Origin: Streptomyces sp. SCUT-3
GTDB taxonomy: Bacteria; Actinomycetota; Actinomycetes; Streptomycetales; Streptomycetaceae
Reading direction: 5' to 3'
Assembly (NCBI RefSeq): GCF_014083985.1
Contig: NZ_CP046907.1
Coordinates: forward strand, 3,448,501 to 3,512,500
Length of the DNA stretch: 64,000 bases
Below, piece after piece: positions 1 through 9,955 of the stretch. The translations under genes and the position numbers were made by a program. The notes beneath the pieces were generated by a model, which was not told the origin of the DNA, ran no database searches, and saw only the letters and a program-made list of their open reading frames with translations. Each line of letters begins with the position of its first letter. Within the stretch, counting starts at the first letter, position 1.

Positions 1-269
1 GGATCGCCGAGAACGCCGGCCTGGAGGGCTACGTCATCACCTCCAAGGTCGCGGAGCTCGAGGTCGGCAACGGCTTCAACGCCGCCACCGGCGAGTACGG
101 CGACCTGGTCAAGGCCGGCGTCATCGACCCGGTGAAGGTCACCCGCTCCGCCCTGGAGAACGCCGCCTCCATCGCCTCCCTGCTGCTCACCACCGAGACC
201 CTGGTGGTCGAGAAGCCGGCCGAGGAGGAGCCCGCGGCCGCCGGCCACGGTCACGGCCACTCCCACTGA
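1..269 (+). CDS. groEL1: Chaperonin GroEL1 (60 kDa), C-terminal part only
   Basis: This is the 3' end of a chaperonin gene that starts before the window; the reading frame begins at base 3 and ends at TGA 267-269, leaving about 88 residues. The fragment holds the last equatorial-domain helices ([20 protein letters not shown], then the ENAASIAS helix) typical of GroEL. It ends with an acidic linker and the His-rich tail HGHGHSH instead of the Gly-Met tail of E. coli GroEL. In actinobacteria the His-rich tail marks the groES-linked GroEL1 copy, and the neighbours whiD, sigma factor and guaB fit that locus (Mycobacterium tuberculosis has groEL1-whiB3-sigD-guaB2-guaB3). It folds cytosolic proteins with GroES; the tail may bind metal. 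A strong hairpin follows at 307-346. Confidence 0.95.
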   Translation, partial: IAENAGLEGYVITSKVAELEVGNGFNAATGEYGDLVKAGVIDPVKVTRSALENAASIASLLLTTETLVVEKPAEEEPAAAGHGHGHSH

Positions 270-306
270 CGCACCCCGTCGGTCTCCCGGGCCCGGAGCC
301 CCCGAG

Positions 307-346
307 CACCGGCCGCCGCCCGCACCCGTGCGGGCGGCGGCCGGTG
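307..346. terminator. Hairpin terminator after groEL1
   Basis: Two perfectly complementary 19-base arms (307-325 and 328-346) are separated by two bases, 38 bases after the groEL1 stop. There is no U-tract, as is usual in Streptomyces. It lies between convergent genes and could stop transcription from both sides. Confidence 0.75.
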
Positions 347-431
347 CCGGAGGGCCCCGGGCCCGTCCCGTTCCCGGCGCCTTTCCCGGCCCCGCCGGCC
401 CTCCCGGCCCCGCCGACGGACCGGGGGCCTG

Positions 432-1082
432 TCAGGAGGCCCGGCGCCGCACCCGGTCGGCGAGCCTGTCCGGCAGGGCGGACCCGGCCGCGGGCAGCAG
501 GGGCAGCAGCTGCGGTTCCAGGGTGATCGCCCGGAAGGCCAGGGCCACGCTCACCCGGTGGTCCGGGCGGTGCTCGACCACCACCGGGTCGCCCGCGCGT
601 ATCTCGCCGGGCTCGACCACGCGCAGGTAGGCCCCCGGCGCCGCGGCCCGGGTGAACCGCCTGACCCACCCCTGCTCGCCCAGCCACCCCTGGAAGGTGC
701 CGCAGGGGGTGCGGGGGCCGGAGACCTCCAGCAGGACCGAGTCCCCCACCCGCCAGCGTTCGCCGACGAGGGCGCCGTTGACGTCGACCCCCTCGGTCGT
801 CAGGTTCTCCCCGAAGACCCCGTCGGGCAGATCCCGGTCCAGTTCCCGCTCCCAGCGGTCCAGGTCCTCGCGCGCATAGGCGTAGACGGCCTGGTCCCGG
901 CCGCCGTGGTGCCTGGTGTCGTACGCCCGGTCGCCGGCCAGCCCGACCGCCCCGGCGTCCTCCGGGCCCGGGGCGGCCACCGCGACGGGGCCGTCCACCG
1001 GCTGCTTGTCGATCCCGGTGGCCGCCCGCCTCTGCCAGGGGTTCAGACGGGGCCTGCCGACATTGACCGAGAGCAGCTTCAT
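432..1082 (-). CDS. MOSC domain protein, YiiM-like
   Basis: The protein has 216 residues. The start is ATG 1082 behind the ribosome site GCAGGAGGAG; the longer upstream frame is Arg/Pro-rich and not credible. MOSC domains bind sulfur carried on a conserved Cys for molybdenum-cofactor sulfuration or for molybdenum hydroxylamine reductases of the YiiM/MARC type. Visible hallmarks are GDRAYDTRHHGGRDQAVYAY near residues 45-65, the segment NLTTEGVDVNGALVGERW, and the conserved cysteine in GPRTPCGTFQ. The protein is cytosolic with no membrane segment. It is transcribed alone and converges on groEL1. The MOSC family assignment is firm; the substrate is unknown. Confidence 0.85.
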   Translation of the reverse strand: MKLLSVNVGRPRLNPWQRRAATGIDKQPVDGPVAVAAPGPEDAGAVGLAGDRAYDTRHHGGRDQAVYAYAREDLDRWERELDRDLPDGVFGENLTTEGVDVNGALVGERWRVGDSVLLEVSGPRTPCGTFQGWLGEQGWVRRFTRAAAPGAYLRVVEPGEIRAGDPVVVEHRPDHRVSVALAFRAITLEPQLLPLLPAAGSALPDRLADRVRRRAS

Positions 1083-1129
1083 CACGACTCCTCCTGCGCT
1101 GCGCGGACGCCCCGGTGCTGTCCGGGGAG

Positions 1130-1165
1130 GGCGTCCGGGGCCCGGGGGTGCGGGCCCCGGACGCC
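1130..1165 (-). terminator. Hairpin downstream of whiD
   Basis: Fifteen-base perfect arms (1130-1144 and 1151-1165) with a six-base loop lie in the whiD-MOSC gap. They are about 160 bases downstream of the whiD stop codon in the direction of its transcription. Confidence 0.5.
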
Positions 1166-1324
1166 GGCGGGGACACCGCTGCGCCTGCCCCGCGTGCCGG
1201 GGCGGTAACGTCCGGGGCCCGGCGCGACGACGCCCGCGAGGCCCGGCCACCGTGTCGGGGCCGTCCTCCCGGGCGTCCGCACAGGAAGAAGAAACGTTTT
1301 TTCTCAGTGGTTACGGCAGCCGGG

Positions 1325-1633
1325 TCACGGCTGCCCGCCGGTGCCGACCAGCCGGTGCCGGGCCCGGCCGTACATCTCCTCGCGCTCGTCCTCCGTCATT
1401 CCGCCCCAGACTCCGTACGGCTCGCGCACCGCCAGTGCGTGGGCCGCACACTCGGCCCTCACGGGGCAGCGCATGCAGACCTCCTTGGCGGCGGCCTCGC
1501 GCGAACTCCGGGCGGCCCCGCGTTCTCCCTCGGGGTGGAAGAACAGCGAGCTGTCCACACCGCGGCAGGCCGCGATCAGTTGCCAGTCCCACAGGTCGGC
1601 GTTGGGCCCCGGGAGCCGGGAGAAGTCGGCCAT
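1325..1633 (-). CDS. whiD: WhiB-family iron-sulfur sporulation regulator WhiD
   Basis: This is a 102-residue Wbl protein that holds a [4Fe-4S] cluster, binds region 4 of the principal sigma factor and is needed for late sporulation in S. coelicolor. The four cluster cysteines are at residues 23, 53, 56 and 62 (C-X29-C-X2-C-X5-C), followed by the GVWGG turn at 74-78 and a basic tail. The N-terminus MADFSRLPGPNADLWDWQ is characteristic of WhiD, the orthologue of mycobacterial WhiB3. Start ATG 1633 has GAGGGGATGAG upstream. It is divergent from bldM across a 412-base AT-richer intergenic region, the arrangement known from S. coelicolor. The tail after the GVWGG turn is short. Confidence 0.93.
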   Translation of the reverse strand: MADFSRLPGPNADLWDWQLIAACRGVDSSLFFHPEGERGAARSSREAAAKEVCMRCPVRAECAAHALAVREPYGVWGGMTEDEREEMYGRARHRLVGTGGQP

Positions 1634-1768
1634 CGCTCATCCCCTCGTAGTTGCCGAACTCGATAGAAATACTGTCTAAGCAGCTGTAAATATGACTCAT
1701 TACCCCTCCATGGATCAACACCCCTCTCCACCACATACCGGGTCCAAACGGCTAAAAACAGACAAAAG

Positions 1769-1782
1769 CTTCACTTGTGAAG
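1769..1782. promoter_or_regulatory. Palindrome between whiD and bldM
   Basis: CTTCAC-TT-GTGAAG is a perfect six-base inverted repeat in the AT-rich stretch between the divergent developmental genes, 136 bases upstream of the whiD start and 264 upstream of bldM. Its symmetry suggests a dimeric regulator site, but the protein that binds it cannot be named from sequence. Confidence 0.35.
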
Positions 1783-1886
1783 GGGTTCGTCGCAGAGGGT
1801 TGCCGGCGAGTGACGCGGCCCGGCGCGCGGCGAATCCGTTCCGTATCGGGACAATCACGTAGAGTGCTGGAGACGGCTGCCGTACC

Positions 1887-1914
1887 CGTAACTCTTTCGA
1901 GTGACCGTCGTTGA
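1887..1914 (+). promoter_or_regulatory. Sigma-BldN-type promoter of bldM
   Basis: CGTAAC (1887-1892) and CGTTGA (1909-1914) are separated by exactly 16 bases. This matches the -35 and -10 elements described for the sigma-BldN-dependent bldM promoter of S. coelicolor. The -10 element is 131 bases before the bldM start codon, leaving a leader of about 120 bases. Confidence 0.82.
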
Positions 1915-2045
1915 AGGTGCATGGGCGGCTGGCAGAACGAGCCCCGGGCACATGCCTGCCGGGTGTTCGCCGGGCCACCGCCGAGACGACGATTCGTAAC
2001 AGCCAGGAGGCTCAACGTGACGCGGATCAGCTGCGGAGGGCGGTC

Positions 2046-2657
2046 ATGACTTCCGTCCTCGTCTGCGACGACTCCCCGCTTGCCCGAGAGGCGCTCCGGC
2101 GCGCGGTCGCCACCGTGCCCGGCGTCGAGCGTGTGACGACCGCGACCAACGGCGAGGAAGTCCTCCGCCGCTGGAGCGCCGACAGGTCCGACCTGGTCCT
2201 GATGGACGTGCGCATGCCGGGCCTCGGAGGGGTCGAGACCGTCCGGCGGCTGCTGTCCGCCGACCCGGGCGCACGCATCATCATGCTCACCGTCGCCGAG
2301 GACCTGGACGGCGTCGCGCTGGCCGTGGCCGCCGGCGCCCGCGGTTACCTGCACAAGGACGCCTCGCGCGCCGAACTGCGGGCCACCGTCACCCAGGCCC
2401 TCGCCGACCCGACCTGGCGGCTGGCCCCGCGCCGGCTCCGGTCCGCCGAGATGGGCGCCGCCCCGACCCTGACCGCCCGCGAGATCCAGGTCCTGGAGGG
2501 GATGAGCCACGGCCGCAGCAACGCGGAGATCGGCCGCGAACTGTTCCTCTCCGAGGACACGGTCAAGACCCACGCCCGCCGGCTGTTCAAGAAGCTGGGA
2601 GCCTCGGACCGGGCGCACGCCGTGGCGCTCGGATTCCGCTGGGGCCTGGTCCGCTGA
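2046..2657 (+). CDS. bldM: Atypical orphan response regulator BldM
   Basis: BldM has 203 residues and controls aerial growth and sporulation genes, as a homodimer or with WhiI. The start is ATG 2046 after CGGAGGGCGG; the longer in-frame extension lacks conservation-like composition. Residues 1-120 form a receiver domain with acidic residues D8/D9 and the phosphoacceptor position D54 in LMDVRMPG. A LuxR-type helix-turn-helix follows at about 137-200 (LTAREIQVLEGMSHGRSNAE). It has no partner kinase gene here, in line with its known phosphorylation-independent action. Transcription from the sigma-BldN promoter at 1887-1914 is predicted. Its neighbours whiD and the ECF sigma gene are also developmental or housekeeping switch genes. 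Confidence 0.95.
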   Translation: MTSVLVCDDSPLAREALRRAVATVPGVERVTTATNGEEVLRRWSADRSDLVLMDVRMPGLGGVETVRRLLSADPGARIIMLTVAEDLDGVALAVAAGARGYLHKDASRAELRATVTQALADPTWRLAPRRLRSAEMGAAPTLTAREIQVLEGMSHGRSNAEIGRELFLSEDTVKTHARRLFKKLGASDRAHAVALGFRWGLVR

Positions 2658-2929
2658 GGACGTGACCGCCCGCCGCGCGGTGCCCCGCGCCTCCCGCGGA
2701 TCGCCGTCCCGCACCACCCGGTGCGGGCGGCGGTCGAACGGGGCTGCCCCCGGTTTCCGGCGCGAGGACGCATCCTTGATGCATGGATTACCTCGGGGAC
2801 CGGCGGGCGGGGCGGACGGTGCATGACACGACGGCGGGGGAGGCCCCGCGCCGGCCTCCGCATAACGCTTCGGTGCACAAGTGCGCGAACGGTGGCGCGG
2901 ACACCGGCGGGACAAGGCACCATGGACCG

Positions 2930-3538
2930 GTGCGCGACGACGAGAAACCGGCCATCGGCGCCCTGGTACGTCGCGCGGCCGACGGCGACGAGCAGGCCAC
3001 CCACGACCTGCTCGCGCACGTCCACCCGCTGGCACTGCGGTACTGCCGCACCAGGCTCTCCCGGCTCCCGGGGGACGCCCGGCACTTCGTGGACGACCTG
3101 GCCCAGGAGGTCTGCCTGGCCGTCCTGTGCGCGCTGCCGCGCTACCGCGACGAGGGCCGCCCCTTCGACGCGTTCGTCCTCGCCATCGCCTCCCACAAGG
3201 TCGCCGACCTGCAGCGGGCCGCGATGCGCGGGGCCGGCACCGCCCTCCCGGCGGACGACCTGCCCGAGCAGCCGGACGACTCCCTCGGCCCCGAGGAGCG
3301 TGCCGTGCTCAGCAGCGACACGGCCTGGGCCAAGACGCTGCTCGCCAACCTCTCCGAGCACCAGCGCGAACTCGTGCTGCTGCGGGTGGCCGTCGGCCTG
3401 TCCGCGGAGGAGACCGGCCAGATGCTGGGGATGTCCCCCGGGGCGGTGCGGGTCGCCCAGCACCGCGCGCTCAACAGGCTGCGCGCACTGGCCGAGGGGA
3501 CGGGAAGGGACTCCGGCCCCACCGACCTGACGGCCTGA
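2930..3538 (+). CDS. shbA: ECF-type RNA polymerase sigma factor (ShbA/SigD family)
   Basis: The protein has 202 residues from GTG 2930 ([10 protein letters not shown]); an upstream in-frame extension back to about 2783 exists but looks non-coding. Region 2 is visible as [15 protein letters not shown] at about 55-70, and region 4 as a helix-turn-helix around [20 protein letters not shown] at about 160-180. Position between bldM and guaB matches the ShbA factor, which drives transcription of the principal sigma gene hrdB in Streptomyces griseus, and SigD of mycobacteria. No anti-sigma gene lies beside it. Family assignment is firm; the ShbA name rests on synteny and domain type. Confidence 0.8.
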   Translation: MRDDEKPAIGALVRRAADGDEQATHDLLAHVHPLALRYCRTRLSRLPGDARHFVDDLAQEVCLAVLCALPRYRDEGRPFDAFVLAIASHKVADLQRAAMRGAGTALPADDLPEQPDDSLGPEERAVLSSDTAWAKTLLANLSEHQRELVLLRVAVGLSAEETGQMLGMSPGAVRVAQHRALNRLRALAEGTGRDSGPTDLTA

Positions 3539-5278
<1,740 letters not shown>

Positions 5279-5304
5279 GGGACCGGCGCGCAGGTTCCGG
5301 TGCG

Positions 5305-5372
5305 GCCGCTGCCGCCCGGCGGGCCGTCCGGCACCGGACCCGGTGCGGGCGGGCCCGCCGGGCGGCAGCGGC
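5305..5372. terminator. Nested hairpin between guaB and guaB3
   Basis: Twenty-one-base perfect arms (5305-5325 and 5352-5372) enclose a second small hairpin (GTCCGG-CA-CCGGAC, 5326-5339). It starts 27 bases after the guaB stop and ends 58 before the guaB3 start. It should at least partly separate guaB and guaB3 transcription. Confidence 0.65.
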
Positions 5373-5430
5373 GTGCCGGGACACGGTCGGGGATAATCGA
5401 CGGCGAGCAGACCACGAAGAAGGGCCAACA

Positions 5431-6555
5431 GTGACTGAGATCGAGATCGGGCGGGGCAAGCGGGGGCGCAGGGCGTACGCGTTCGACGACATCGCCGTCG
5501 TCCCCAGCCGGCGGACCCGGGACCCCAAGGAGGTCTCGATCGCCTGGCAGATCGACGCCTACCGTTTCGAGCTGCCCTTCCTCGCCGCGCCGATGGACTC
5601 CGTGGTCTCCCCGGCCACCGCGATCGCCGTCGGCGAGCTGGGCGGCCTGGGCGTGCTCAACCTCGAGGGCCTGTGGACCCGGTACGAGGACCCCGAGCCG
5701 CTGCTCGCCGAGATCGCCGAGCTGGACGACGCGGCGGCCACCCGCCGCCTGCAGGAGATCTACTCCGCCCCGATCCAGGAGGAGCTGATCGGGCAGCGGA
5801 TCAAGGAGGTGCGCGACGCGGGAGTGGTCACCGCGGCCGCCCTGTCGCCCCAGCGCACCGCCCAGTTCTCGAAGGCCGTGGTGGACGCCGGGGTGGACAT
5901 CTTCGTCATCCGCGGCACCACCGTCTCCGCCGAGCACGTCTCCTCGGCCGCCGAGCCGCTCAACCTCAAGCAGTTCATCTACGAGCTGGACGTCCCGGTC
6001 ATCGTCGGCGGCTGCGCCACCTACACCGCGGCGCTGCACCTGATGCGCACCGGCGCGGCCGGCGTGCTGGTGGGCTTCGGCGGCGGCGCCGCGCACACCA
6101 CCCGCAACGTGCTGGGCATCCAGGTCCCGATGGCCACCGCGGTGGCCGACGTGGCCGCGGCGCGCCGCGACTACATGGACGAGTCTGGCGGCCGGTACGT
6201 GCACGTCATCGCGGACGGCGGTGTCGGCAACAGCGGCGACCTGGCCAAGGCGGTCGCCTGCGGTGCCGACGCGGTGATGATGGGCTCCCCGCTGGCCCGC
6301 GCGGAGGACGCGCCCGGCCGCGGCTTCCACTGGGGCATGGAGGCGGTGCACGAGGAGCTGCCGCGCGGCAAGCGCGTCAACCTGGGCACGGTCGGCACCA
6401 CCGAGGAGGTGCTGCTCGGCCCCTCCCGCACCCCGGACGGCTCGATGAACCTCTTCGGCGCCCTGCGCCGGGCCATGGCGACCACCGGCTACTCCGAGCT
6501 CAAGGAGTTCCAGCGGGTCGAGGTCACCGTGGCGCCGGGCCGCCACAACGGCTGA
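5431..6555 (+). CDS. guaB3: GuaB3-type IMP dehydrogenase-like protein
   Basis: The protein has 374 residues from GTG 5431, with AAGAAGG upstream. It has the IMPDH/GMP reductase TIM barrel (YAFDDIAVVPSRRTRD at the start, FLAAPMDSVV, IADGGVGNSGDLAKA, MMGSPLARAEDAPGRGF) but no CBS domains. Where GuaB has the catalytic GPGSICTTR loop, this protein has GGGAAHTTR, so His222 stands in the Cys position. The family is conserved beside guaB in actinobacteria (Rv3410c in M. tuberculosis) with no settled reaction; without the Cys the normal thioimidate chemistry is not expected. It may be a regulator or may act on another substrate. Confidence 0.88.
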   Translation: MTEIEIGRGKRGRRAYAFDDIAVVPSRRTRDPKEVSIAWQIDAYRFELPFLAAPMDSVVSPATAIAVGELGGLGVLNLEGLWTRYEDPEPLLAEIAELDDAAATRRLQEIYSAPIQEELIGQRIKEVRDAGVVTAAALSPQRTAQFSKAVVDAGVDIFVIRGTTVSAEHVSSAAEPLNLKQFIYELDVPVIVGGCATYTAALHLMRTGAAGVLVGFGGGAAHTTRNVLGIQVPMATAVADVAAARRDYMDESGGRYVHVIADGGVGNSGDLAKAVACGADAVMMGSPLARAEDAPGRGFHWGMEAVHEELPRGKRVNLGTVGTTEEVLLGPSRTPDGSMNLFGALRRAMATTGYSELKEFQRVEVTVAPGRHNG

Positions 6556-6577
6556 CGGCACCCGCCGCACCACGACA

Positions 6578-6625
6578 GGAGCCCCGGGGGGCGCCGGCGG
6601 GTACGCAGGCGCCCCCCGGGGCTCC
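6578..6625. terminator. Bidirectional terminator, guaB3 / nucleotide-sugar dehydrogenase
   Basis: Perfect 18-base arms (6578-6595 and 6608-6625) with a 12-base loop lie in the gap between the convergent genes ending at 6555 and 6655. Confidence 0.8.
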
Positions 6626-6654
6626 TTCGCGCGGTGCGGGAACGCGGCGCGGGC

Positions 6655-7911
6655 TCACAGGCGGTGGGCGGCACCGGCCGGGGTGGCCCCGCGGGTGTCC
6701 AGCAGCAGGCGCGCCTTGGCGGCCAGGCCCTGGAGGTCGTAGGTGCGGTGGTGCTGCAGGAGGACGGTCAGGTCGGCCGCGGCGACGGCCTCGTGGAGGC
6801 TGTCGGCGCGGGGGACCGGCTGCCCCCGCAGGTGCCACTGCGGCACGTGGGGGTCGTGGTAGCTCAGGTGGGCGCCGAGCTCGGCGAGCCGGGTGCCGAC
6901 GTCCACGGCGGGGGAGCGGTGCCGGTCGGGGTGGTCGGCCTTGTAGGTCACCCCGAGCAGGAGGATCCGGGCCCCGCGCACGGACTTGCCGTCCTCGTTC
7001 AGCAGGGCCGCGCTGCGCTGCACGACGTAGCGCGGCATCCGCTCGTTGACCTCCTGCGCCACCCCGACCATGCGCAGCGGGTGGCCGAGGGTGCGCACCC
7101 GGGGGGCGAGGTAGTCGGGGTCGACGGCGACGCCGTGGCCGCCGACGCCGGGGCCGGGGCGGAACGACTGGAAGCCGAACGGCTTGGTCTCGGCGCACCG
7201 GACCACGTCCCACAGGTCCACGCCGATGTCGTGGCAGAGCACGGCCATCTCGTTGACCAGGGCGATGTTGACGTGGCGGAAGTTGTTCTCCAGCAGGGTG
7301 ACCGTCTCGGCCTCCCGGGTGCCGCGGGCGCGCACCACCTTCTCCACGAACCTGCCGTAGGCGGCCGCGGCGGCCTCGGTGCAGGCCGGGGTGGCCCCGC
7401 CGATCACCTTGGGGGTGTTGGCGACGTCGTACCGGCGGTTGCCGGGGTCCACCCGGCTGGGCGAGTAGGCCAGGTGGAACCCGCTTCCGCAGCGCAGCCC
7501 GGAGGTCTCCAGGAGCGGGCGCAGGAATTCCTCGGTCGTCCCCGGGTAGACGGGGGACTCCAGGACCACGGTGGTCCTGGGGCTCAGGTGCGCCGCCAGG
7601 GTGCGCGCGGCGGCCTCCAGCCGCCCGAGGTCGAGGACCCTGTCCTCGCCGGGAGGAGTGGGTACGCAGATGACGACGGTGCGCACCTTGCCGAGGACGG
7701 CCGGGTCGGTGGTGGCCCGGAAGCCGCCGGCCAGCATCCGGCGGACCTCGGCGCGGTCCAGGACGCCGGAGGGGGCGCGGCCGGAGTTGAGTTCGTCGAC
7801 CGTGGCCCTGTCGGTGTCGTGGCCGATAACGTGGATGCCGCGGGCGGCGGCGGCCCGGGCGATCGGAAGTCCGGCGTGGCCGAGTCCCACGACGGCGAGG
7901 TCTGCAGGCAC
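6655..7911 (-). CDS. Nucleotide-sugar dehydrogenase family protein, catalytic Cys replaced
   Basis: The protein has 418 residues from GTG 7911 with AGGAAGGA upstream. It belongs to the UDP-glucose/GDP-mannose dehydrogenase superfamily, closest in pattern to the WbpA-type UDP-HexNAc 6-dehydrogenases. Features are the Rossmann GLGHAGLP at 9-16, VPTPPGEDR, the central helix TLLENNFRHVNIALVNE at about 220, and a C-terminal Rossmann domain (LLLGVTYKAD). The catalytic motif GGHCxPxDP reads GGHGVAVDP: Gly260 replaces the Cys that forms the thiohemiacetal. The C-terminal RESP motif is also altered (HRSPA). It is divergent from glpD with 248 bases between. It may be a non-oxidising sugar-nucleotide binder or epimerase-like enzyme. 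Confidence 0.85.
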   Translation of the reverse strand: MPADLAVVGLGHAGLPIARAAAARGIHVIGHDTDRATVDELNSGRAPSGVLDRAEVRRMLAGGFRATTDPAVLGKVRTVVICVPTPPGEDRVLDLGRLEAAARTLAAHLSPRTTVVLESPVYPGTTEEFLRPLLETSGLRCGSGFHLAYSPSRVDPGNRRYDVANTPKVIGGATPACTEAAAAAYGRFVEKVVRARGTREAETVTLLENNFRHVNIALVNEMAVLCHDIGVDLWDVVRCAETKPFGFQSFRPGPGVGGHGVAVDPDYLAPRVRTLGHPLRMVGVAQEVNERMPRYVVQRSAALLNEDGKSVRGARILLLGVTYKADHPDRHRSPAVDVGTRLAELGAHLSYHDPHVPQWHLRGQPVPRADSLHEAVAAADLTVLLQHHRTYDLQGLAAKARLLLDTRGATPAGAAHRL

Positions 7912-8159
7912 GGGCAGTGTCCTTCCTGCGTGTGCACGGGAGCGGACCGGGGTGCGGGGAGGCCCCGGGCGGCGCCATGTCAGGCTATCCGGACATAAGA
8001 CTGATATGGAGTATTGAACCGCTACTGGGAAAGGGTGATCTTCATACCCTCTGCCCGGCCGATGGCCGACGTCCGACGGCCGGCCCGGGGGCGGGGTGGT
8101 TGCCCGCCCGGATCGCGGTCACCATCGGGGAGGGGAACGCAACTCTTCAGGAGGCACTC

Positions 8160-9866
8160 GTGAGGACGGCAACCCTGGGACCGGCCGAGCGCGGCACCGC
8201 GCTCGCCCGCATGGCGGAGCAGGAACTCGACATCCTCGTCGTGGGCGGCGGAGTCGTCGGCGCCGGGACGGCACTGGACGCGGCCACCCGCGGCCTGTCC
8301 ACGGGCCTGGTGGAGGCCCGGGACTGGGCGTCGGGCACGTCCAGCCGGTCCAGCAAACTGATCCACGGCGGTCTCCGCTACCTGGAGATGCTGGACTTCG
8401 CCCTGGTGCGAGAGGCCCTCAAGGAACGCGGCCTGCTCGTCCAGCGGCTCGCCCCGCACCTGGTCAAACCGGTGCCCTTCCTCTACCCGCTGACCCACCG
8501 GGGCTGGGAGCGGTTCTACGTCGGCGCGGGCGTCACCCTCTACGACACGATGGGCCTGGCCGGCGGCAGTGCCCGCGGACTGCCCCACCACCGCCACCTG
8601 TCCCGTTCCCGCGCCCTCCAGGCGGCGCCCTGCCTGCGCAAGGACGCCATGGTCGGCGCGATCCAGTACTACGACGCGCAGGTCGACGACGCCCGCTTCG
8701 TCACCGAACTGGTGCGCACCGCCGCCTCCTACGGGGCGCACGCCGCCAACCGGGCGCGGGTCGTGGAGTTCCTCCGCGAGGGCGAACGGGTCGTCGGCGC
8801 CCGGGTGCAGGACCTCGAGCAGGGCGGCCTGACCGAGATCCGCGCCCGCCAGGTGGTCAACGCCACCGGGGTGTGGACCGACGACACCCAGAGCCTGATC
8901 GCCGAGCGCGGCCAGTTCCACGTGCGCGCGTCCAAGGGCATCCACCTGGTCGTCCCCAAGGACCGGATCCACTCCACCACCGGCCTGATCCTGCGCACCG
9001 AGAAGAGCGTCCTGTTCGTCATCCCCTGGGGGCGGCACTGGATCGTCGGCACCACCGACACCGACTGGAACCTGGACAAGGCCCACCCGGCGGCCTCCAG
9101 CGCCGACATCGACTACCTCCTCGACCACGTCAACTCCGTGCTCGCGGTGCCCCTGACGAGGGACGACGTGGAGGGCGTCTACGCCGGCCTGCGGCCCCTG
9201 CTGGCGGGCGAGTCCGACGCCACCTCCAAGCTCTCCCGCGAGCACACCGTGGCCCACCCCGTCCCGGGGATGGTCGTCGTCGCGGGCGGCAAGTACACCA
9301 CCTACCGGGTGATGGCCAAGGACGCCGTCGACGAGGCCGTCCACGGCCTCGACCGCCGGGTCGCCGCCTGCTGCACCGAGAACGTCCCCCTGGCCGGGGC
9401 CGAGGGCTACCACGCCCTGTGGAACGCCCGCGCACGGATCGCCGCCCGCGCCGGACTGCACGTCGCACGCGTGGAGCACCTCCTCAACCGCTACGGCTCC
9501 GCCACCGAGGAGGTCCTCGAACTGATCGCCGCGGACCCGGGGTTGGGCGAGCCGCTGACCGGGGCCGACGACTACCTGCGGGCCGAGGCCGTCTACGCCG
9601 CCTCCCACGAGGGGGCCCGGCACCTCGACGACACGCTGACCCGCCGCACCCGCATCTCCATCGAGACCTTCGACCGCGGCACCCGCTGCGCCCGGGAGGT
9701 CGCCGAACTCATGGCGCCCGTCCTGGGCTGGGACGCGGGCCAGGTCGACAAGGAGGTCGAGCACTACAACAAGCGGGTGGAGGCCGAACGCGAGTCCCAG
9801 CGGCAGCCCGACGACCTGACCGCGGACGCGGCCAGGCTCGGCGCTCCGGATATCGTTCCTCTGTAA
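8160..9866 (+). CDS. glpD: Aerobic glycerol-3-phosphate dehydrogenase
   Basis: This 568-residue FAD enzyme oxidises sn-glycerol 3-phosphate to dihydroxyacetone phosphate and passes electrons to menaquinone at the membrane. The start is GTG 8160 after CAGGAGG; 81 extra in-frame codons upstream lack a ribosome site. The dinucleotide fold is DILVVGGGVVGAGTALDAA at about 23-41. Family signatures include SSRSSKLIHGGLRYLE, RASKGIHLVVP and VVVAGGKYTTYRVMAKDA. The C-terminal DAO_C cap runs from about 400, and the ending RLGAPDIVPL looks complete. It is monocistronic between a divergent gene and the kinase cluster, 89 bases before the first kinase. Confidence 0.95.
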   Translation: MRTATLGPAERGTALARMAEQELDILVVGGGVVGAGTALDAATRGLSTGLVEARDWASGTSSRSSKLIHGGLRYLEMLDFALVREALKERGLLVQRLAPHLVKPVPFLYPLTHRGWERFYVGAGVTLYDTMGLAGGSARGLPHHRHLSRSRALQAAPCLRKDAMVGAIQYYDAQVDDARFVTELVRTAASYGAHAANRARVVEFLREGERVVGARVQDLEQGGLTEIRARQVVNATGVWTDDTQSLIAERGQFHVRASKGIHLVVPKDRIHSTTGLILRTEKSVLFVIPWGRHWIVGTTDTDWNLDKAHPAASSADIDYLLDHVNSVLAVPLTRDDVEGVYAGLRPLLAGESDATSKLSREHTVAHPVPGMVVVAGGKYTTYRVMAKDAVDEAVHGLDRRVAACCTENVPLAGAEGYHALWNARARIAARAGLHVARVEHLLNRYGSATEEVLELIAADPGLGEPLTGADDYLRAEAVYAASHEGARHLDDTLTRRTRISIETFDRGTRCAREVAELMAPVLGWDAGQVDKEVEHYNKRVEAERESQRQPDDLTADAARLGAPDIVPL

Positions 9867-9955
9867 CGGGCCGCCCGTCAGGGACCGCGCGGAGGGAAGC
9901 CGACGCGGCGTCATGTCGCGGTGCACGGCCGATTGCAGAGGGGCATAGGGGACTT

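Noticed and set aside
8096-9955. Long in-frame extension upstream of kinase 1
   Set aside because: Arg/Pro-rich frame is the shadow of glpD; the kinase starts at ATG 9956.
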